Assembly: GCA_017936385.1 (NCBI GenBank)
Contig: JAGBFQ010000036.1
Span: 1-38,398, forward strand
Origin: Rikenellaceae bacterium
Lineage (GTDB): Bacteria > Bacteroidota > Bacteroidia > Bacteroidales > Rikenellaceae
DNA length: 38,398 nt
Direction: 5' to 3'
In this document: in pieces, positions 22,111-31,337 of the stretch
How the letters are laid out: each line of letters starts with the position of its first letter
Numbering within the stretch: the stretch's first letter is position 1
Position numbers and translations under genes: made by a program
The notes under the pieces: generated by a model
Seen by the model: the letters and a program-made list of their open reading frames with translations, nothing else
Databases searched by the model: none
Told to the model about the DNA's origin: nothing

Positions 22111-23148
22111 ATGAACAGTGACAAACGCACCGAAATTGCCTCGCTCGGAGAGTTCGGACTCATCGACCGACTGACCGAACCGTTCACACCGCAAAACAGC
22201 TCGACCGTCAAAGGACCTGGCGACGACGCTGCAGTAATCGACACGGGAGCCGAGAGTTACACCCTTCTTTCGACCGACATGTTGCTCGAAGGTGTAGACT
22301 TCGACCTTGTCTATTTTCCGCTCAAACACTTGGGCTACAAGGCTGTGGTAGTGGGATGCAGCAACATCTACGCCATGAACGGCCGTCCCACGGGAATTAC
22401 CGTTTCGATTGGTGTGTCGGCCAAATTCTCGGTCGAAAACCTCGAGGAGTTGTACGCCGGAATTCGCGCTGCCTGCGCGGACTATGGTATTGACCTGCTC
22501 GGTGGCGATACACGTGCTTCGGTAACGGGCCTTGTCATCTCGGTGTCGACCGTAGGCGTGGTCGGCAAGGATAAGGTCGTCTACCGCAACGGTGCGAAGT
22601 TGCACGACCTGATTTGTATAACCCGCGACTTGGGTGCAGCCTACTTGGGACTCAAACTCTTGGAGCGCGAGAAAATAGCCCTAAACGGAGTTCAGAATGC
22701 ACAGCCCCGATTCGAGGGCTATGAGTACCTTCTGCGCCGCCAGCTGAAACCCGAGGCTCGCCGCGACGTGGTTGAGGAACTCGCCGCACAGGGTATTGTC
22801 CCCACCTCGATGATTGACCTTTCGGACGGCCTTGCCTCGGAGTTGTTGCACATCTGTCGGGCCTCGAAGTGTGGTGCGCGTATCTACCTTGAACGCATGC
22901 CCATAGCCCGCGAGGTACATACTCTGGCCGAGGAGATGCACCTCGACCCCGTAACTGCGGCGCTGAATGGCGGCGACGACCACGAACTTCTGTTTACCGT
23001 TCCCTTGGCCATGCAAGATAAGCTAATGCAGTTCGGTTACGGTGTGGAGGTTATTGGTCACATTACCGAGGAGTCGACGGGAGCTGCCCTTGTAACCCCC
23101 GACGGCGCAACCATCGCGCTCAAGGCACAAGGTTTCCACGGGAATTAG
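22111..23148 (+). CDS. thiL: Thiamine-monophosphate kinase
   Basis: The 345-aa protein has FGLIDRLTEPF, GPGDDAAVID (about 32-41), STDMLLEGVDFDL (about 53-65), the AIR-synthase-like core with AVVVGCSNIYAMNGRP, LLGGDTRASVTG, and a C-terminal half with MIDLSDGLASELLHI and LNGGDDHELLFTV. These are ThiL hallmarks. The enzyme phosphorylates thiamine monophosphate to the pyrophosphate cofactor. Length is normal. It is single, divergent from adk, and convergent with the DUF3276 gene across a long hairpin. Confidence 0.94.
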   Translation: MNSDKRTEIASLGEFGLIDRLTEPFTPQNSSTVKGPGDDAAVIDTGAESYTLLSTDMLLEGVDFDLVYFPLKHLGYKAVVVGCSNIYAMNGRPTGITVSIGVSAKFSVENLEELYAGIRAACADYGIDLLGGDTRASVTGLVISVSTVGVVGKDKVVYRNGAKLHDLICITRDLGAAYLGLKLLEREKIALNGVQNAQPRFEGYEYLLRRQLKPEARRDVVEELAAQGIVPTSMIDLSDGLASELLHICRASKCGARIYLERMPIAREVHTLAEEMHLDPVTAALNGGDDHELLFTVPLAMQDKLMQFGYGVEVIGHITEESTGAALVTPDGATIALKAQGFHGN

Positions 23149-23166
23149 CAATCACCCATCTGTATT

Positions 23167-23212
23167 GCAAAGACACGAGCCTGACTTTCTCAAGTCAGGC
23201 TCGTGTCTTTGC
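23167..23212. terminator. Long hairpin between convergent thiL and DUF3276 genes
   Basis: A perfect 19-bp stem: 23167-23185 pairs with 23194-23212 (GCAAAGACACGAGCCTGAC and complement), loop TTTCTCAA. Neither side has a strong T-run outside the stem. It probably serves as a bidirectional transcript end. Confidence 0.7.
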
Positions 23213-23261
23213 AGTAAATGAGGTGTGTTTTGTTGGGACTTGTTGGTGGGTGAACCTTTGC

Positions 23262-23612
23262 TTACAAGCGGTCAAACTCTTCGTCGATTGAGAGTTCGCC
23301 ATCTACTGAAGCGGGTTCATCTTTTTGAACGAAATAGTCGGGTCGATTCGTTTTCACGAACTCGATTACGTCGTTCAATCCGTCGGCATATTTATCGAAA
23401 TCCTCTTTGTAAAGATAGATTTTGTTCTTCTCGAAACGAGCTACGCCATCCATTCCGACACGCTTACGGCTCTCCGTAATGGTCAAAAACAGGTCGCCGC
23501 CTCGTGTCGATTTTACATCGAAGAAATAGGTACGTTTGCCGGCTCTAACAACTTTGGAATACACATCCTCGCTACCTTCGGTTTCATCTTTGCGGAATTT
23601 ATCCTCTTTCAT
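23262..23612 (-). CDS. DUF3276 (PUR-alpha-like) nucleic-acid-binding protein
   Basis: The 116-aa protein contains VYSKVVRAGKRTYFFDVKST, GDLFLTITESRKR and FEKNKIYLYKEDFDKYADGL, the single PUR repeat of the Bacteroidetes DUF3276 family. Homologues in spirochaetes bind DNA and RNA, so a nucleic-acid-binding role in the cytoplasm is likely. The N-terminus (MKEDKFRKDETEGSED) and the C-terminus are charged and probably flexible. Its promoter lies at 23673-23703. It is separated from the upstream protease gene by a hairpin, so it is probably its own transcript. Confidence 0.9.
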   Translation of the reverse strand: MKEDKFRKDETEGSEDVYSKVVRAGKRTYFFDVKSTRGGDLFLTITESRKRVGMDGVARFEKNKIYLYKEDFDKYADGLNDVIEFVKTNRPDYFVQKDEPASVDGELSIDEEFDRL

Positions 23613-23645
23613 AGCGCCGTTAAGTTAGGTATGTATTAGTAAAAC

Positions 23646-23668
23646 GATGCGCACGGTTCGTGCGCATC
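23646..23668 (-). terminator. Terminator of the S41 protease, also start hairpin of DUF3276 transcript
   Basis: GATGCGCACG (23646-23655) and CGTGCGCATC (23659-23668) form a perfect 10-bp stem, followed on the minus strand by GTTTTAC. The predicted DUF3276 transcript start (about 23667) falls at its edge. Confidence 0.65.
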
Positions 23669-23672
23669 AGTG

Positions 23673-23703
23673 CAAAATTACTCATTTTTTCACTTTCCGC
23701 AAA
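23673..23703 (-). promoter_or_regulatory. Promoter of the DUF3276 gene
   Basis: On the minus strand TTTG (23700-23703), a 19-bp spacer and TAATTTTG (23673-23680). Confidence 0.7.
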
Positions 23704-23724
23704 CTTTGCCCAAATTTTTTCGCA

Positions 23725-25257
23725 TTATTGTGCTATTATTTGCATTACGCGGGCAAAATCATCGTCCAGCAGCGCGTTATAGACACGATAATAGGCCGTT
23801 GTGCCCCAAAGTTTCTGCGCCAACAGAGCTTTGAGTTGACACTTTATCACATCAGCAACGACGTTCGTTTTTTCAACTTCGATTCCTCTTTTTGCAGCTT
23901 CTGCATCCAATGCCGCGGCCATCTGTTGGGCATCGAACTCGGCCATGTATTGTTCGAAGGTCGGATACTCCGCGAGCAACTTTGTGCGATGGTCGGTGGC
24001 GTAGCGTGTAACGAAATCTGTCAGAGTCCACGAACGCACCAACTCGGCCCAATAGTTCGACGACTCGGTGGTATCGCGGTCGACATAGACATCCGGATAG
24101 ATTCCTCCACCGCCATAGACCGTGCGCCCTTTGACAAGGGTTTTGTAGCGTGGTGCATCTTGCGGGATGGTGTCGTGACGTCCGTAACGTTCGTAGTGGT
24201 TCTTATAGTAACCTTTCTTATCGCCAGGGGTGAAAGGTCGTTGAATCATTCGTCCCGAGGGCGTGTGGTAGCGCGACACGGTGATTCTCACTGCCGAGCC
24301 GTCGTCCAGCACAAACTGACGTTGTACCAAGCCCTTGCCGAAACTCGGACGGCCGACTATCAGTGCTCGGTCCCAATCTTGCAACGCGCCTGACACGATT
24401 TCGCTTGCCGAGGCGCTTGACTCATCAATCATCACCACCAGCGTTCCACTGTTGAACACTCCCCCACTCGACGTTTCGAACCTCTGTCCGGGCATTTTAT
24501 CACCCTCTGTCGACACAATAACTCTTCCTGCGGGCAGAAAGAAGTCACTCAATCGGATAGCCTCCGAGAGCAAACCTCCGCCGTTGCCTCTCAGGTCGAG
24601 AATCAGAGCCGACGGCTCATTGAGCGATTCGAAAGCGCGGCTGAACTCCGTAAAAGTGGTTCGGGCAAAACGATTGATACGAATATACCCCACCGAGTCC
24701 GAAGCCATGTATGCTGCATCCACGGTATTAATAGGTATATCGTCACGTATGATTGTGTATTGCTGCAAGTCAGAGCCACGACGCGCCACTCCCAAATCGA
24801 CGCGGCTACCTTTGGGGCCACGCAGAAGTTTCGGGACATCCGTTCGTTTGACACCCACTGCGCTCTTACCATCCACCTCAACTATGCGGTCGCCCGCCAT
24901 CATTCCTGCACGCGACGCGGGGGCATCGCCAATCACATTGACAACGATGATGGTGTCGGCAATAACGTTGAATTCCACACCAATCCCGCTAAAAGAGCCC
25001 TCCAACCGCTCATTTTCGGAGGTCATCTCCTCGGCGGTGAGATAGCTCGAATGTGGGTCGAGAGATTCGAGAACATCCACGATAGCTCGGTCGACAAGCC
25101 TTTGGTAGTCAATACTATCAACATAACTCGAAGTGAGCAGACCATAAAACGAGTTGAATTTACGCAACTGCTCGATACGTCCATCCGCACCTCGTCCTTG
25201 AGCCATGACAATCCACGGCAGCAACACAGCCGCCCCCAACAACAACCATCGTTTCAT
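23725..25257 (-). CDS. C-terminal processing peptidase, S41 family
   Basis: The 510-aa protein has a signal peptide (MKRWLLLGAAVLLPWIVMAQ). A short helical N-domain is followed by a PDZ domain (about 88-165; SFSGIGVEFNV, ASRAGMMAGDRIVEVDGKSA) and the S41 core. The catalytic Ser lies in ESSASASEIV (279-288) and the general-base Lys is 308 in SFGKGLVQ. DLRGNGGGLLSEA and SRYHTPSGRMIQRPF are family signatures. Such proteases cleave C-terminal tails of periplasmic proteins. The C-terminal ~130 residues are a Bacteroidetes-type extension. It follows hisS after 46 bp and may share its transcript. Confidence 0.93.
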   Translation of the reverse strand: MKRWLLLGAAVLLPWIVMAQGRGADGRIEQLRKFNSFYGLLTSSYVDSIDYQRLVDRAIVDVLESLDPHSSYLTAEEMTSENERLEGSFSGIGVEFNVIADTIIVVNVIGDAPASRAGMMAGDRIVEVDGKSAVGVKRTDVPKLLRGPKGSRVDLGVARRGSDLQQYTIIRDDIPINTVDAAYMASDSVGYIRINRFARTTFTEFSRAFESLNEPSALILDLRGNGGGLLSEAIRLSDFFLPAGRVIVSTEGDKMPGQRFETSSGGVFNSGTLVVMIDESSASASEIVSGALQDWDRALIVGRPSFGKGLVQRQFVLDDGSAVRITVSRYHTPSGRMIQRPFTPGDKKGYYKNHYERYGRHDTIPQDAPRYKTLVKGRTVYGGGGIYPDVYVDRDTTESSNYWAELVRSWTLTDFVTRYATDHRTKLLAEYPTFEQYMAEFDAQQMAAALDAEAAKRGIEVEKTNVVADVIKCQLKALLAQKLWGTTAYYRVYNALLDDDFARVMQIIAQ

Positions 25258-25303
25258 ATCTCCTCACTGATGTTTTATCTCATCCTCCCCCCGGGTACAA
25301 TGC

Positions 25304-26656
25304 TTATGCCAGATATTCGGCCAGACGGCTGAACTCGACCGACTCTTGCGAGCCTTCGACCATATTTTTGACCGTTGCTCGTTCTTCGGCCAGCTCGTTG
25401 CCGCCCACAATCACAACGTAGGGAATCGAGCGTCGGTTGGCATACTCCATTTGTTTGCCCATCTTTTTGGTTTCGGGATATATTTCGGCAGCCACACCTG
25501 CGGCGCGAACTTCAGCCAGCAGTCGAAGCGAGGCCAACTCCTCGTCACCACCAAAGTTGGTAAACAGCACTTTGGTTGTCAGGCTTGCATCGCTCGGGAA
25601 GAGTTCCAAGCCTGTCATAACGTCATATATACGGTCGGCGCCGAACGAGATACCCACACCCGAAACTCCAGGCAGACCGAAAATTCCCGTCAGGTTGTCG
25701 TAACGGCCGCCACCGCTGATGCTTCCGATTTGGTAATCTTTGGCCTTGACCTCGAAGATAGCGCCCGTGTAGTAGTTCAGACCGCGAGCCAGCGACAAAT
25801 CCAACTCAACGTCCAAATCCACGCCCAACTTGTCGATATACGAAAATATGGTGCGCATTTCGCTGATACCCAGCAGTCCCGTTTCGGAGCCGCCGATGAT
25901 ACTCTCCAAACTATCGAGTTTCTCGGTGGTCGAGCCTTGAAGGTTGAGGATAGGTTGCAGTTTGGCCACTGCCTCGGCATCAATTCCGCGTTCCATCAAT
26001 TCGGCGTTAACATTCTCAACGCCAATCTTATCGAGTTTATCAATAGCCACGGTGATGTCCACCATCTTGTCGGCATGGCCAATGGTTTCGGCAATTCCGT
26101 AGAGCAGTTTGCGGTTGTTGAGTTTGAGCGTCACGCCGATACCCAACGCCTTGAACACGTCGGCCACAATCTGCACCAACTCCACCTCGCACAACAGGCT
26201 TGTGGTACCCACCACATCCACGTCGCATTGATAGAACTCGCGGTAACGACCCTTCTGCGGACGGTCGGCCCTCCATACGGGTTGCATTTGGTAGCGTTTG
26301 AACGGCAGCGAGATTTCGCTCTGGTGTTGCACAACGTAGCGCGCGAAAGGCACGGTAAGGTCATAACGCAGGCCCTTCTCGCAGATTTTGGCAGCCAGCG
26401 AGTTGGGATTTGCGCCCTCCATTTCGACACCGCGGGTGAAGTCGCCCGAATTCAAGATTTTGAACAGCAGTTTGTCACCCTCCTCGCCATACTTACCCAT
26501 CAGTGTCGATAGGTTCTCCATTGCGGGGGTTTCGAGGGGCGAGTATCCGTAGCGACGGAACACACTCTTGATGGTATCGAAAATATATGTTCGGCGATTC
26601 ATCTCAACGGGCGAGAAGTCGCGTGTACCCTTTGGAATCGAAGGTTTTTGAGCCAT
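25304..26656 (-). CDS. hisS: Histidine-tRNA ligase
   Basis: The 450-aa protein begins [20 protein letters not shown], the class II motif 1 region. [20 protein letters not shown] and [12 protein letters not shown] (motif 2 and histidine specificity) follow, then [15 protein letters not shown] and [10 protein letters not shown] (motif 3 region), and a C-terminal anticodon-binding domain ([15 protein letters not shown]...[20 protein letters not shown]). It charges tRNA-His in the cytoplasm. Length is normal. It follows ettA after 23 bp, so the two are probably cotranscribed. Confidence 0.96.
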   Translation of the reverse strand: MAQKPSIPKGTRDFSPVEMNRRTYIFDTIKSVFRRYGYSPLETPAMENLSTLMGKYGEEGDKLLFKILNSGDFTRGVEMEGANPNSLAAKICEKGLRYDLTVPFARYVVQHQSEISLPFKRYQMQPVWRADRPQKGRYREFYQCDVDVVGTTSLLCEVELVQIVADVFKALGIGVTLKLNNRKLLYGIAETIGHADKMVDITVAIDKLDKIGVENVNAELMERGIDAEAVAKLQPILNLQGSTTEKLDSLESIIGGSETGLLGISEMRTIFSYIDKLGVDLDVELDLSLARGLNYYTGAIFEVKAKDYQIGSISGGGRYDNLTGIFGLPGVSGVGISFGADRIYDVMTGLELFPSDASLTTKVLFTNFGGDEELASLRLLAEVRAAGVAAEIYPETKKMGKQMEYANRRSIPYVVIVGGNELAEERATVKNMVEGSQESVEFSRLAEYLA

Positions 26657-26679
26657 AGTTTTATATCTGTGTGTAATAA

Positions 26680-28350
26680 TTATTCAACAAGTTTTTTGTA
26701 TTTCACGCGGTGAGGACCTACGCTCTCGCCTTTGGCGCGTTTGTGCTCCTCGTACTCCGAGTAGCTACCCTCGAAGAACACAACCTTACCCTCGTCCTCG
26801 AACGACAGAATGTGGGTCGCCACGCGGTCCAAGAACCAACGGTCGTGCGAAATCACAACAGCACAACCCGCAAAGTTATCCAAGCCCTCCTCCAGAGCAC
26901 GCAACGTATTTACGTCAATGTCGTTGGTCGGCTCGTCCAACAGCAGCACGTTGCCCTCCTCCTTGAGAGCCAGCGCAAGTTGCAGACGGTTACGCTCACC
27001 ACCCGACAGTACACCGCACTTCTTCTCTTGGTCCGAGCCGCTGAAGTTGAACTTCGACACATATGCGCGGGCATTAACCTGACGGTTGCCGAGCATTATG
27101 AGGTCAAGGCCGTTGGAGATGGTTTCGTAGACGGTTTTTTCGGGGTCAATCGAGGTGTGTTGTTGGTCAACATAGGCCAATTTCACGGTCTCGCCAACCT
27201 TAAAACTACCCGTGGTTGGTTGTTCATAGCCCATAATCATACGGAACAGAGTGGTTTTACCCGTACCGTTGGCACCAATTACACCCACGATACCTGCGGG
27301 CGGCAACTTGAAATTCAGGTTCTCGTACAGCACGCGGTCACCGAACACCTTGCTCACGCCCTCGGCCTCGATAACCACATTACCCAGACGCGGGCCATTG
27401 GGAATAAAGATTTCGAGTTTCTCCTCCTTCTGTTTCACATCCTCGTTGAGCAGTTTGTCATAAGCCGACAGACGAGCTTTGCTCTTGGCGCGACGTGCCG
27501 AGGGGCTCATACGCACCCACTCCAACTCACGTTCCAGCGTTTTACGACGTTTGCTCTCTTGCTTCTCCTCCATTTCGAGTCGTTTGGACTTTTGGTCGAG
27601 CCATCCCGAGTAGTTGCCCTTCCAGGGAATACCCTCGCCGCGGTCGAGTTCCAAAATCCAGCCCGCCACATTGTCCAAGAAGTAACGGTCGTGGGTCACG
27701 GCAATCACCGTACCCTTGTATTGTTGCAGGTGTTGCTCCAACCAATCGATACTCTCGGCATCGAGGTGGTTGGTCGGCTCGTCCAACAGCAGCACGTCAG
27801 GTTGTTGCAGCAGCAGTCGGCACAGAGCCACTCGACGACGCTCACCACCACTCAACACCGTCACGGGGGTATCACCATCGGGACAACGCAGAGCATCCAT
27901 AGCGCGCTCCAACACTGCATCCAACTCCCAGCCGCCTACCTGCTCGATTTTCTCGGTCAGTTCGCCCTGACGCATAATGAGCTCATTCATCTCGTCGTCA
28001 CTCATAGGCTCACAGAAACGCAAGTTAATCTGCTCATACTCTTTGAGCAGGGCCACGGTCTCGGCGCAACCCTCCTCGACGCACTCGCGTACGGTTTTCG
28101 AAGGGTCGAGTTGCGGGTCTTGTTCGAGGTAACCCACGGTGTAGCCGGGCGAGAACACCACTTCACCCTGGAAACTCTTGTCGATACCGGCGATGATTTT
28201 CATCAGTGTCGATTTACCCGAGCCGTTCAGACCGATGATGCCGATTTTGGCACCATAGAAAAACGACAGGTAGATGTTATTGAGGATTTTCTTTTGGTTG
28301 TTGAGCACTTTGCTCACGCCCACCATCGAGAAAATAATCTTTTCGTCCAT
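26680..28350 (-). CDS. ettA: Energy-dependent translational throttle protein EttA (ABC-F)
   Basis: The 556-aa protein has two ABC domains and no membrane segments. Domain 1 has Walker [10 protein letters not shown] (about 40-48), signature [18 protein letters not shown] and Walker [12 protein letters not shown]. Domain 2 has [24 protein letters not shown] and [11 protein letters not shown]. Between them lie the EttA-type arm and charged linker ([20 protein letters not shown]). The length and the C-terminal YKKLVE match EttA more than other ABC-F members. It binds the ribosomal E site and gates elongation by ATP/ADP ratio. Its promoter reaches into the 3' end of the capA-like gene. Confidence 0.94.
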   Translation of the reverse strand: MDEKIIFSMVGVSKVLNNQKKILNNIYLSFFYGAKIGIIGLNGSGKSTLMKIIAGIDKSFQGEVVFSPGYTVGYLEQDPQLDPSKTVRECVEEGCAETVALLKEYEQINLRFCEPMSDDEMNELIMRQGELTEKIEQVGGWELDAVLERAMDALRCPDGDTPVTVLSGGERRRVALCRLLLQQPDVLLLDEPTNHLDAESIDWLEQHLQQYKGTVIAVTHDRYFLDNVAGWILELDRGEGIPWKGNYSGWLDQKSKRLEMEEKQESKRRKTLERELEWVRMSPSARRAKSKARLSAYDKLLNEDVKQKEEKLEIFIPNGPRLGNVVIEAEGVSKVFGDRVLYENLNFKLPPAGIVGVIGANGTGKTTLFRMIMGYEQPTTGSFKVGETVKLAYVDQQHTSIDPEKTVYETISNGLDLIMLGNRQVNARAYVSKFNFSGSDQEKKCGVLSGGERNRLQLALALKEEGNVLLLDEPTNDIDVNTLRALEEGLDNFAGCAVVISHDRWFLDRVATHILSFEDEGKVVFFEGSYSEYEEHKRAKGESVGPHRVKYKKLVE

Positions 28351-28382
28351 GTGTATATATTCTTATTAAGTTAATTATCTTA

Positions 28383-28414
28383 CAAAAGTACAACATTTAG
28401 TTCAAACGCACAAA
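28383..28414 (-). promoter_or_regulatory. Promoter of ettA
   Basis: On the minus strand TTTG (28411-28414), a 20-bp spacer and TACTTTTG (28383-28390). The -33 box lies inside the last codons of the upstream CapA-like gene. Confidence 0.7.
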
Positions 28415-29527
28415 CCCACGACCCACAATCACCGTATCGGCCGTGCGGAATCGGCTCACACCACGCTCAAACCTTGCCACGCGCCACGCCGTAGAGTCCT
28501 TAACACTCTCACGCGCAACCTCCAACGGCAATACACGGTACATTCGTCGACCCTCTTGTCGCCCGCGATGTGTCCACACAAAATCCCAATCGGCCGAAAT
28601 CTCGAGCACACCTCGTCCTTGTTGTTTGAAGTGAAGCGTCGCCACCATTCCGCCATCCGTTCCCGGCGCTGTCTGGTTCGACACGTAGTTTCCCAGTGAG
28701 TAGAAAGTAACTCCGCGCACTCTCCCCCACTTATCGGCCAACACCTCAACCGGTTGCACCACGTGCGGATGTCCTCCCACCACCACGGTTGCACCCTTGC
28801 GGTAGAGCCAATCCGCCAACTCACGCTGAGCCTTCGCCGGACGTGCGTGATACTCTTCGCCCCAATGCAGACACACCAAGCGAATATCAGCCGTAGCCGC
28901 GCGCTCCATATCGGCCGCAATTCGCACCGTGTCAAGCAGGTTGACATACGTTCCCGACGCTATGGGCAGGCCATTCGTGCCGTATGTGTAGTTCATGATT
29001 GCCACTCGGAAATCTCCGACATTGACCATTAACGGGTTGTTGCGTGCATAATCCACAAGGTCACTATAAGCTCCCGTATGTCGCACGCCCACCGAGTCAA
29101 GAGCCTCAACGGTACCTCTGAGTCCCTCGCCGCCACGGTCACAGATGTGATTATTGGCCAACAGTGCAACATCTACTCCGACCGCCGCAAGTTCGCCGGC
29201 AAGTTCCACGGGTGCCGCAAAACGCGGATAACCACTATACGGAGCCTCACTGCGAAGTGTGGTTTCGAGATTGGCGATTGTAAGGTCGGCATCCGAGAGC
29301 CACTCACCCACCTCCGCAAAACACGGAGCATAGTCATACCCCTCGGTCGTTCGTGCAGCTTCGATTTGGGGCAGGTGCTGCATTACATCGCCCACTATGC
29401 GTATTGTTGCACTGCGCACCCTCTCGTTTTGGGTCGGTTGCACCACCGCCACACCACGCTGTGTACGTTCACATGCCACAAGGCACACAAACACACACAA
29501 CACCACTACACGACCCGCAACTCTCAT
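28397..29527 (-). CDS. CapA-family lipoprotein (metallophosphatase-like)
   Basis: The 376-aa protein starts with a lipoprotein signal (lipobox LVAC, Cys19). It then has the CapA/PgsA-like fold: RIVGDVMQH, DLTIANLETTLRSEAPYSGY, NNHICDRGGEG, VRLVCLHWGEEYHARPAKAQ, VVVGGHPHVVQPVEVL and FYSLGNYVSNQ, with Asp, Asn and His residues that fit a calcineurin-like metal site. CapA proteins were named for poly-gamma-glutamate capsule synthesis, but no capB/capC genes are nearby, so an envelope phosphoesterase role is as likely. It lies 10 bp after the GH2-like gene and is cotranscribed with it. Confidence 0.88.
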   Translation of the reverse strand: MRVAGRVVVLCVFVCLVACERTQRGVAVVQPTQNERVRSATIRIVGDVMQHLPQIEAARTTEGYDYAPCFAEVGEWLSDADLTIANLETTLRSEAPYSGYPRFAAPVELAGELAAVGVDVALLANNHICDRGGEGLRGTVEALDSVGVRHTGAYSDLVDYARNNPLMVNVGDFRVAIMNYTYGTNGLPIASGTYVNLLDTVRIAADMERAATADIRLVCLHWGEEYHARPAKAQRELADWLYRKGATVVVGGHPHVVQPVEVLADKWGRVRGVTFYSLGNYVSNQTAPGTDGGMVATLHFKQQGRGVLEISADWDFVWTHRGRQEGRRMYRVLPLEVARESVKDSTAWRVARFERGVSRFRTADTVIVGRGFVRLN

Positions 29528-29537
29528 ATACGCTCAT

Positions 29538-31256
29538 TTAGAGTACACCTTTGAACACCTTACGGGCAAGCCTTACGCTGCCATCCTGCGAGCGGTCGGC
29601 ATCCACCTCGTACTTATCGATGGGAGCAGGTCGAACAACCTCGATTTCCATATCGAAGAGTCGTCCACGAGGCACACCTCCAAGCGGAATCTCCACCACG
29701 GCGTCACTTTTGGGCAACACCCTTATGGGCATTGTACCCGAGGTAATAACCTTGCGCCCCACGCTGACCGTATATCGAAGTTGTCCGATAAGTGGTGTGT
29801 AGTGTCGCGTATTGGCTACCGTAATGCGTCCGGGCGTGGCCGTATCGTTCAACAGAGCCACCCAATACTTCAGATTGGTTCGACGCAGATTTGTCATACG
29901 TCGCATGTTAAGGCTGTCGTTATTCCACTCGTCCGTGCCGTTCAGCACCACGGGACGCGCCTTCTCCAGTCCTTTGAGCATTCGATAGCTTTCGTATAGG
30001 TTGTAGCCGTTGGCCGGATTGGCCGCCAGCGAGTACATCAGCACACACGGATAGTTCTTGGTGGAGTGATACAACGCCAAGGTTCGCTCCTTGTAGTGCG
30101 GCCACATTGCGGGGTCGTTCGACGGATTGCCCCCCAAAGCGCGACTGCCTCCTCCATTGCGCGTATCGACATCCACCGAAGCACACACATACATACCCAA
30201 GCTGTCGCACACATCATAGAAACTGCGACTCTGCGGTGCACCCATCACATTGAGCATCGTCACTCCCTGGTCGCGCATGGCGGCAATTTCGCGTGCCACC
30301 TGACTCAAATCCCCACTCGGTGCATAGTCACGGGTTATGATTCTCAGAGGCACTCCGTTGAGCGTCACTACATGATTTTCATCCAGCGCGATGGTGCGGA
30401 AACCTATATTGAACGACACATACTCCTTGAAACGTCCCTCATATTGGGTCTTGACCACCAACGTATAGAGGCACGGCTGTTCGTGACTCCAGGTCATAAT
30501 ATCGGGCATACGACGGAAGAATGTAACGGTATCCTCGCCCCTCATTCCGAGTGTCACACTGCGGTTGTCGGCCGCCACCACCTCACCTCGCGGCGAGATG
30601 AGTTCGTACCACACCTTATACTCCTTGTCGTTGAGCAGGTGGCTCTTGAGAATCACTCCCAACGACAACAGACCATCCGTACCGCTCATTTCGGTTGCCA
30701 CCGACACATCTCTCACCCTCACTTTGGGTTGAGCCAACAGATAGACCTCACCCTCGATTGCCGCCTTTCGTTCGGCTCGTCCATTCTCCAAAGCGCGTGC
30801 CGAGTAGTCATCAAAAACACGGATTTCGAGCGAGTTGTTGTCCTCAACCGAGAATCCCGTCAGGTCCCACTCAACAGGTGTACTTGCCGTTTGTGTATAT
30901 CCCACTCTGCGACCATTCGCCCACACTTCGTAGGCTGCCGACACCTTGCCAACGTGCAGAATCAGTTGTCGGTCCAACCACTTGAAAGGTAGTTTATAGG
31001 TTGTGGTAAACGAACCGCCGCTCTCCGCGCCATTGCGATAGTCGGAATATTTAAAATCCTCGATGGGTACCAAGTATTGCGACTTGTGATAGGTTTTGCG
31101 CACCGCGTCGTCGGCCGAGGCATAGCTCACCACATCACCTCGGGGCGGTTGTGCACCCTGAGACACGCTGTCGGCCGAGTTGTACCATCGTTGTTGCGCC
31201 GAGGCCGCGAGCACACACATGAGAGTCAGAGCCAGAGCGTATAGTTTTTTTGTCAT
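29538..31256 (-). CDS. GH2-like exported protein lacking catalytic residues
   Basis: From the ATG at 31256 the protein is 572 aa with a signal peptide (MTKKLYALALTLMCVLAASA). It has the beta-galactosidase-type order: a jelly-roll sugar-binding domain (about 80-175; LILHVGKVSAAYEVWANGRR, VEWDLTGF), an Ig-like domain (about 176-290), and a TIM-barrel part starting at TLNGVPLRIITRDY (298-311). The TIM part keeps the framework (MRDQGVTMLNV, YDVCDSLGMYV, YPCVLMYSL), but where LacZ has SLGNESGHG this protein has SLAANPANG (409-417), so the acid/base Glu is Asn413. The preceding His/Glu ligands are also lost, and no nucleophile Glu motif is visible. It is probably a carbohydrate-binding pseudoenzyme. 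It is the first gene of the operon with capA. Confidence 0.83.
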   Translation of the reverse strand: MTKKLYALALTLMCVLAASAQQRWYNSADSVSQGAQPPRGDVVSYASADDAVRKTYHKSQYLVPIEDFKYSDYRNGAESGGSFTTTYKLPFKWLDRQLILHVGKVSAAYEVWANGRRVGYTQTASTPVEWDLTGFSVEDNNSLEIRVFDDYSARALENGRAERKAAIEGEVYLLAQPKVRVRDVSVATEMSGTDGLLSLGVILKSHLLNDKEYKVWYELISPRGEVVAADNRSVTLGMRGEDTVTFFRRMPDIMTWSHEQPCLYTLVVKTQYEGRFKEYVSFNIGFRTIALDENHVVTLNGVPLRIITRDYAPSGDLSQVAREIAAMRDQGVTMLNVMGAPQSRSFYDVCDSLGMYVCASVDVDTRNGGGSRALGGNPSNDPAMWPHYKERTLALYHSTKNYPCVLMYSLAANPANGYNLYESYRMLKGLEKARPVVLNGTDEWNNDSLNMRRMTNLRRTNLKYWVALLNDTATPGRITVANTRHYTPLIGQLRYTVSVGRKVITSGTMPIRVLPKSDAVVEIPLGGVPRGRLFDMEIEVVRPAPIDKYEVDADRSQDGSVRLARKVFKGVL

Positions 31257-31307
31257 CGTTTTCGGTATTTTGGGAAATATTTTTACATTTGCGGGTAGAA
31301 CCCGCCA

Positions 31308-31315
31308 CAAAGATA
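31308..31315 (-). promoter_or_regulatory. Putative -7 element of the GH2-capA operon
   Basis: On the minus strand TATCTTTG matches TAnnTTTG. The predicted start falls in the small hairpin GCGGGT-AGA-ACCCGC (31291-31305). No clear -33 TTTG is seen. Confidence 0.5.
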
Positions 31316-31337
31316 AACTTTTTTCGCCGAAAAACGC

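Noticed and set aside
23167-23212. Operator or riboswitch for thiL
   Set aside because: The hairpin lies after the gene and between convergent units, so a transcript end is the simpler reading; no TPP riboswitch motif is seen.
26710-28374. 554-codon plus-strand frame opposite ettA
   Set aside because: It mirrors ettA almost exactly, while the minus-strand product has every ABC-F motif. It is an antisense shadow.
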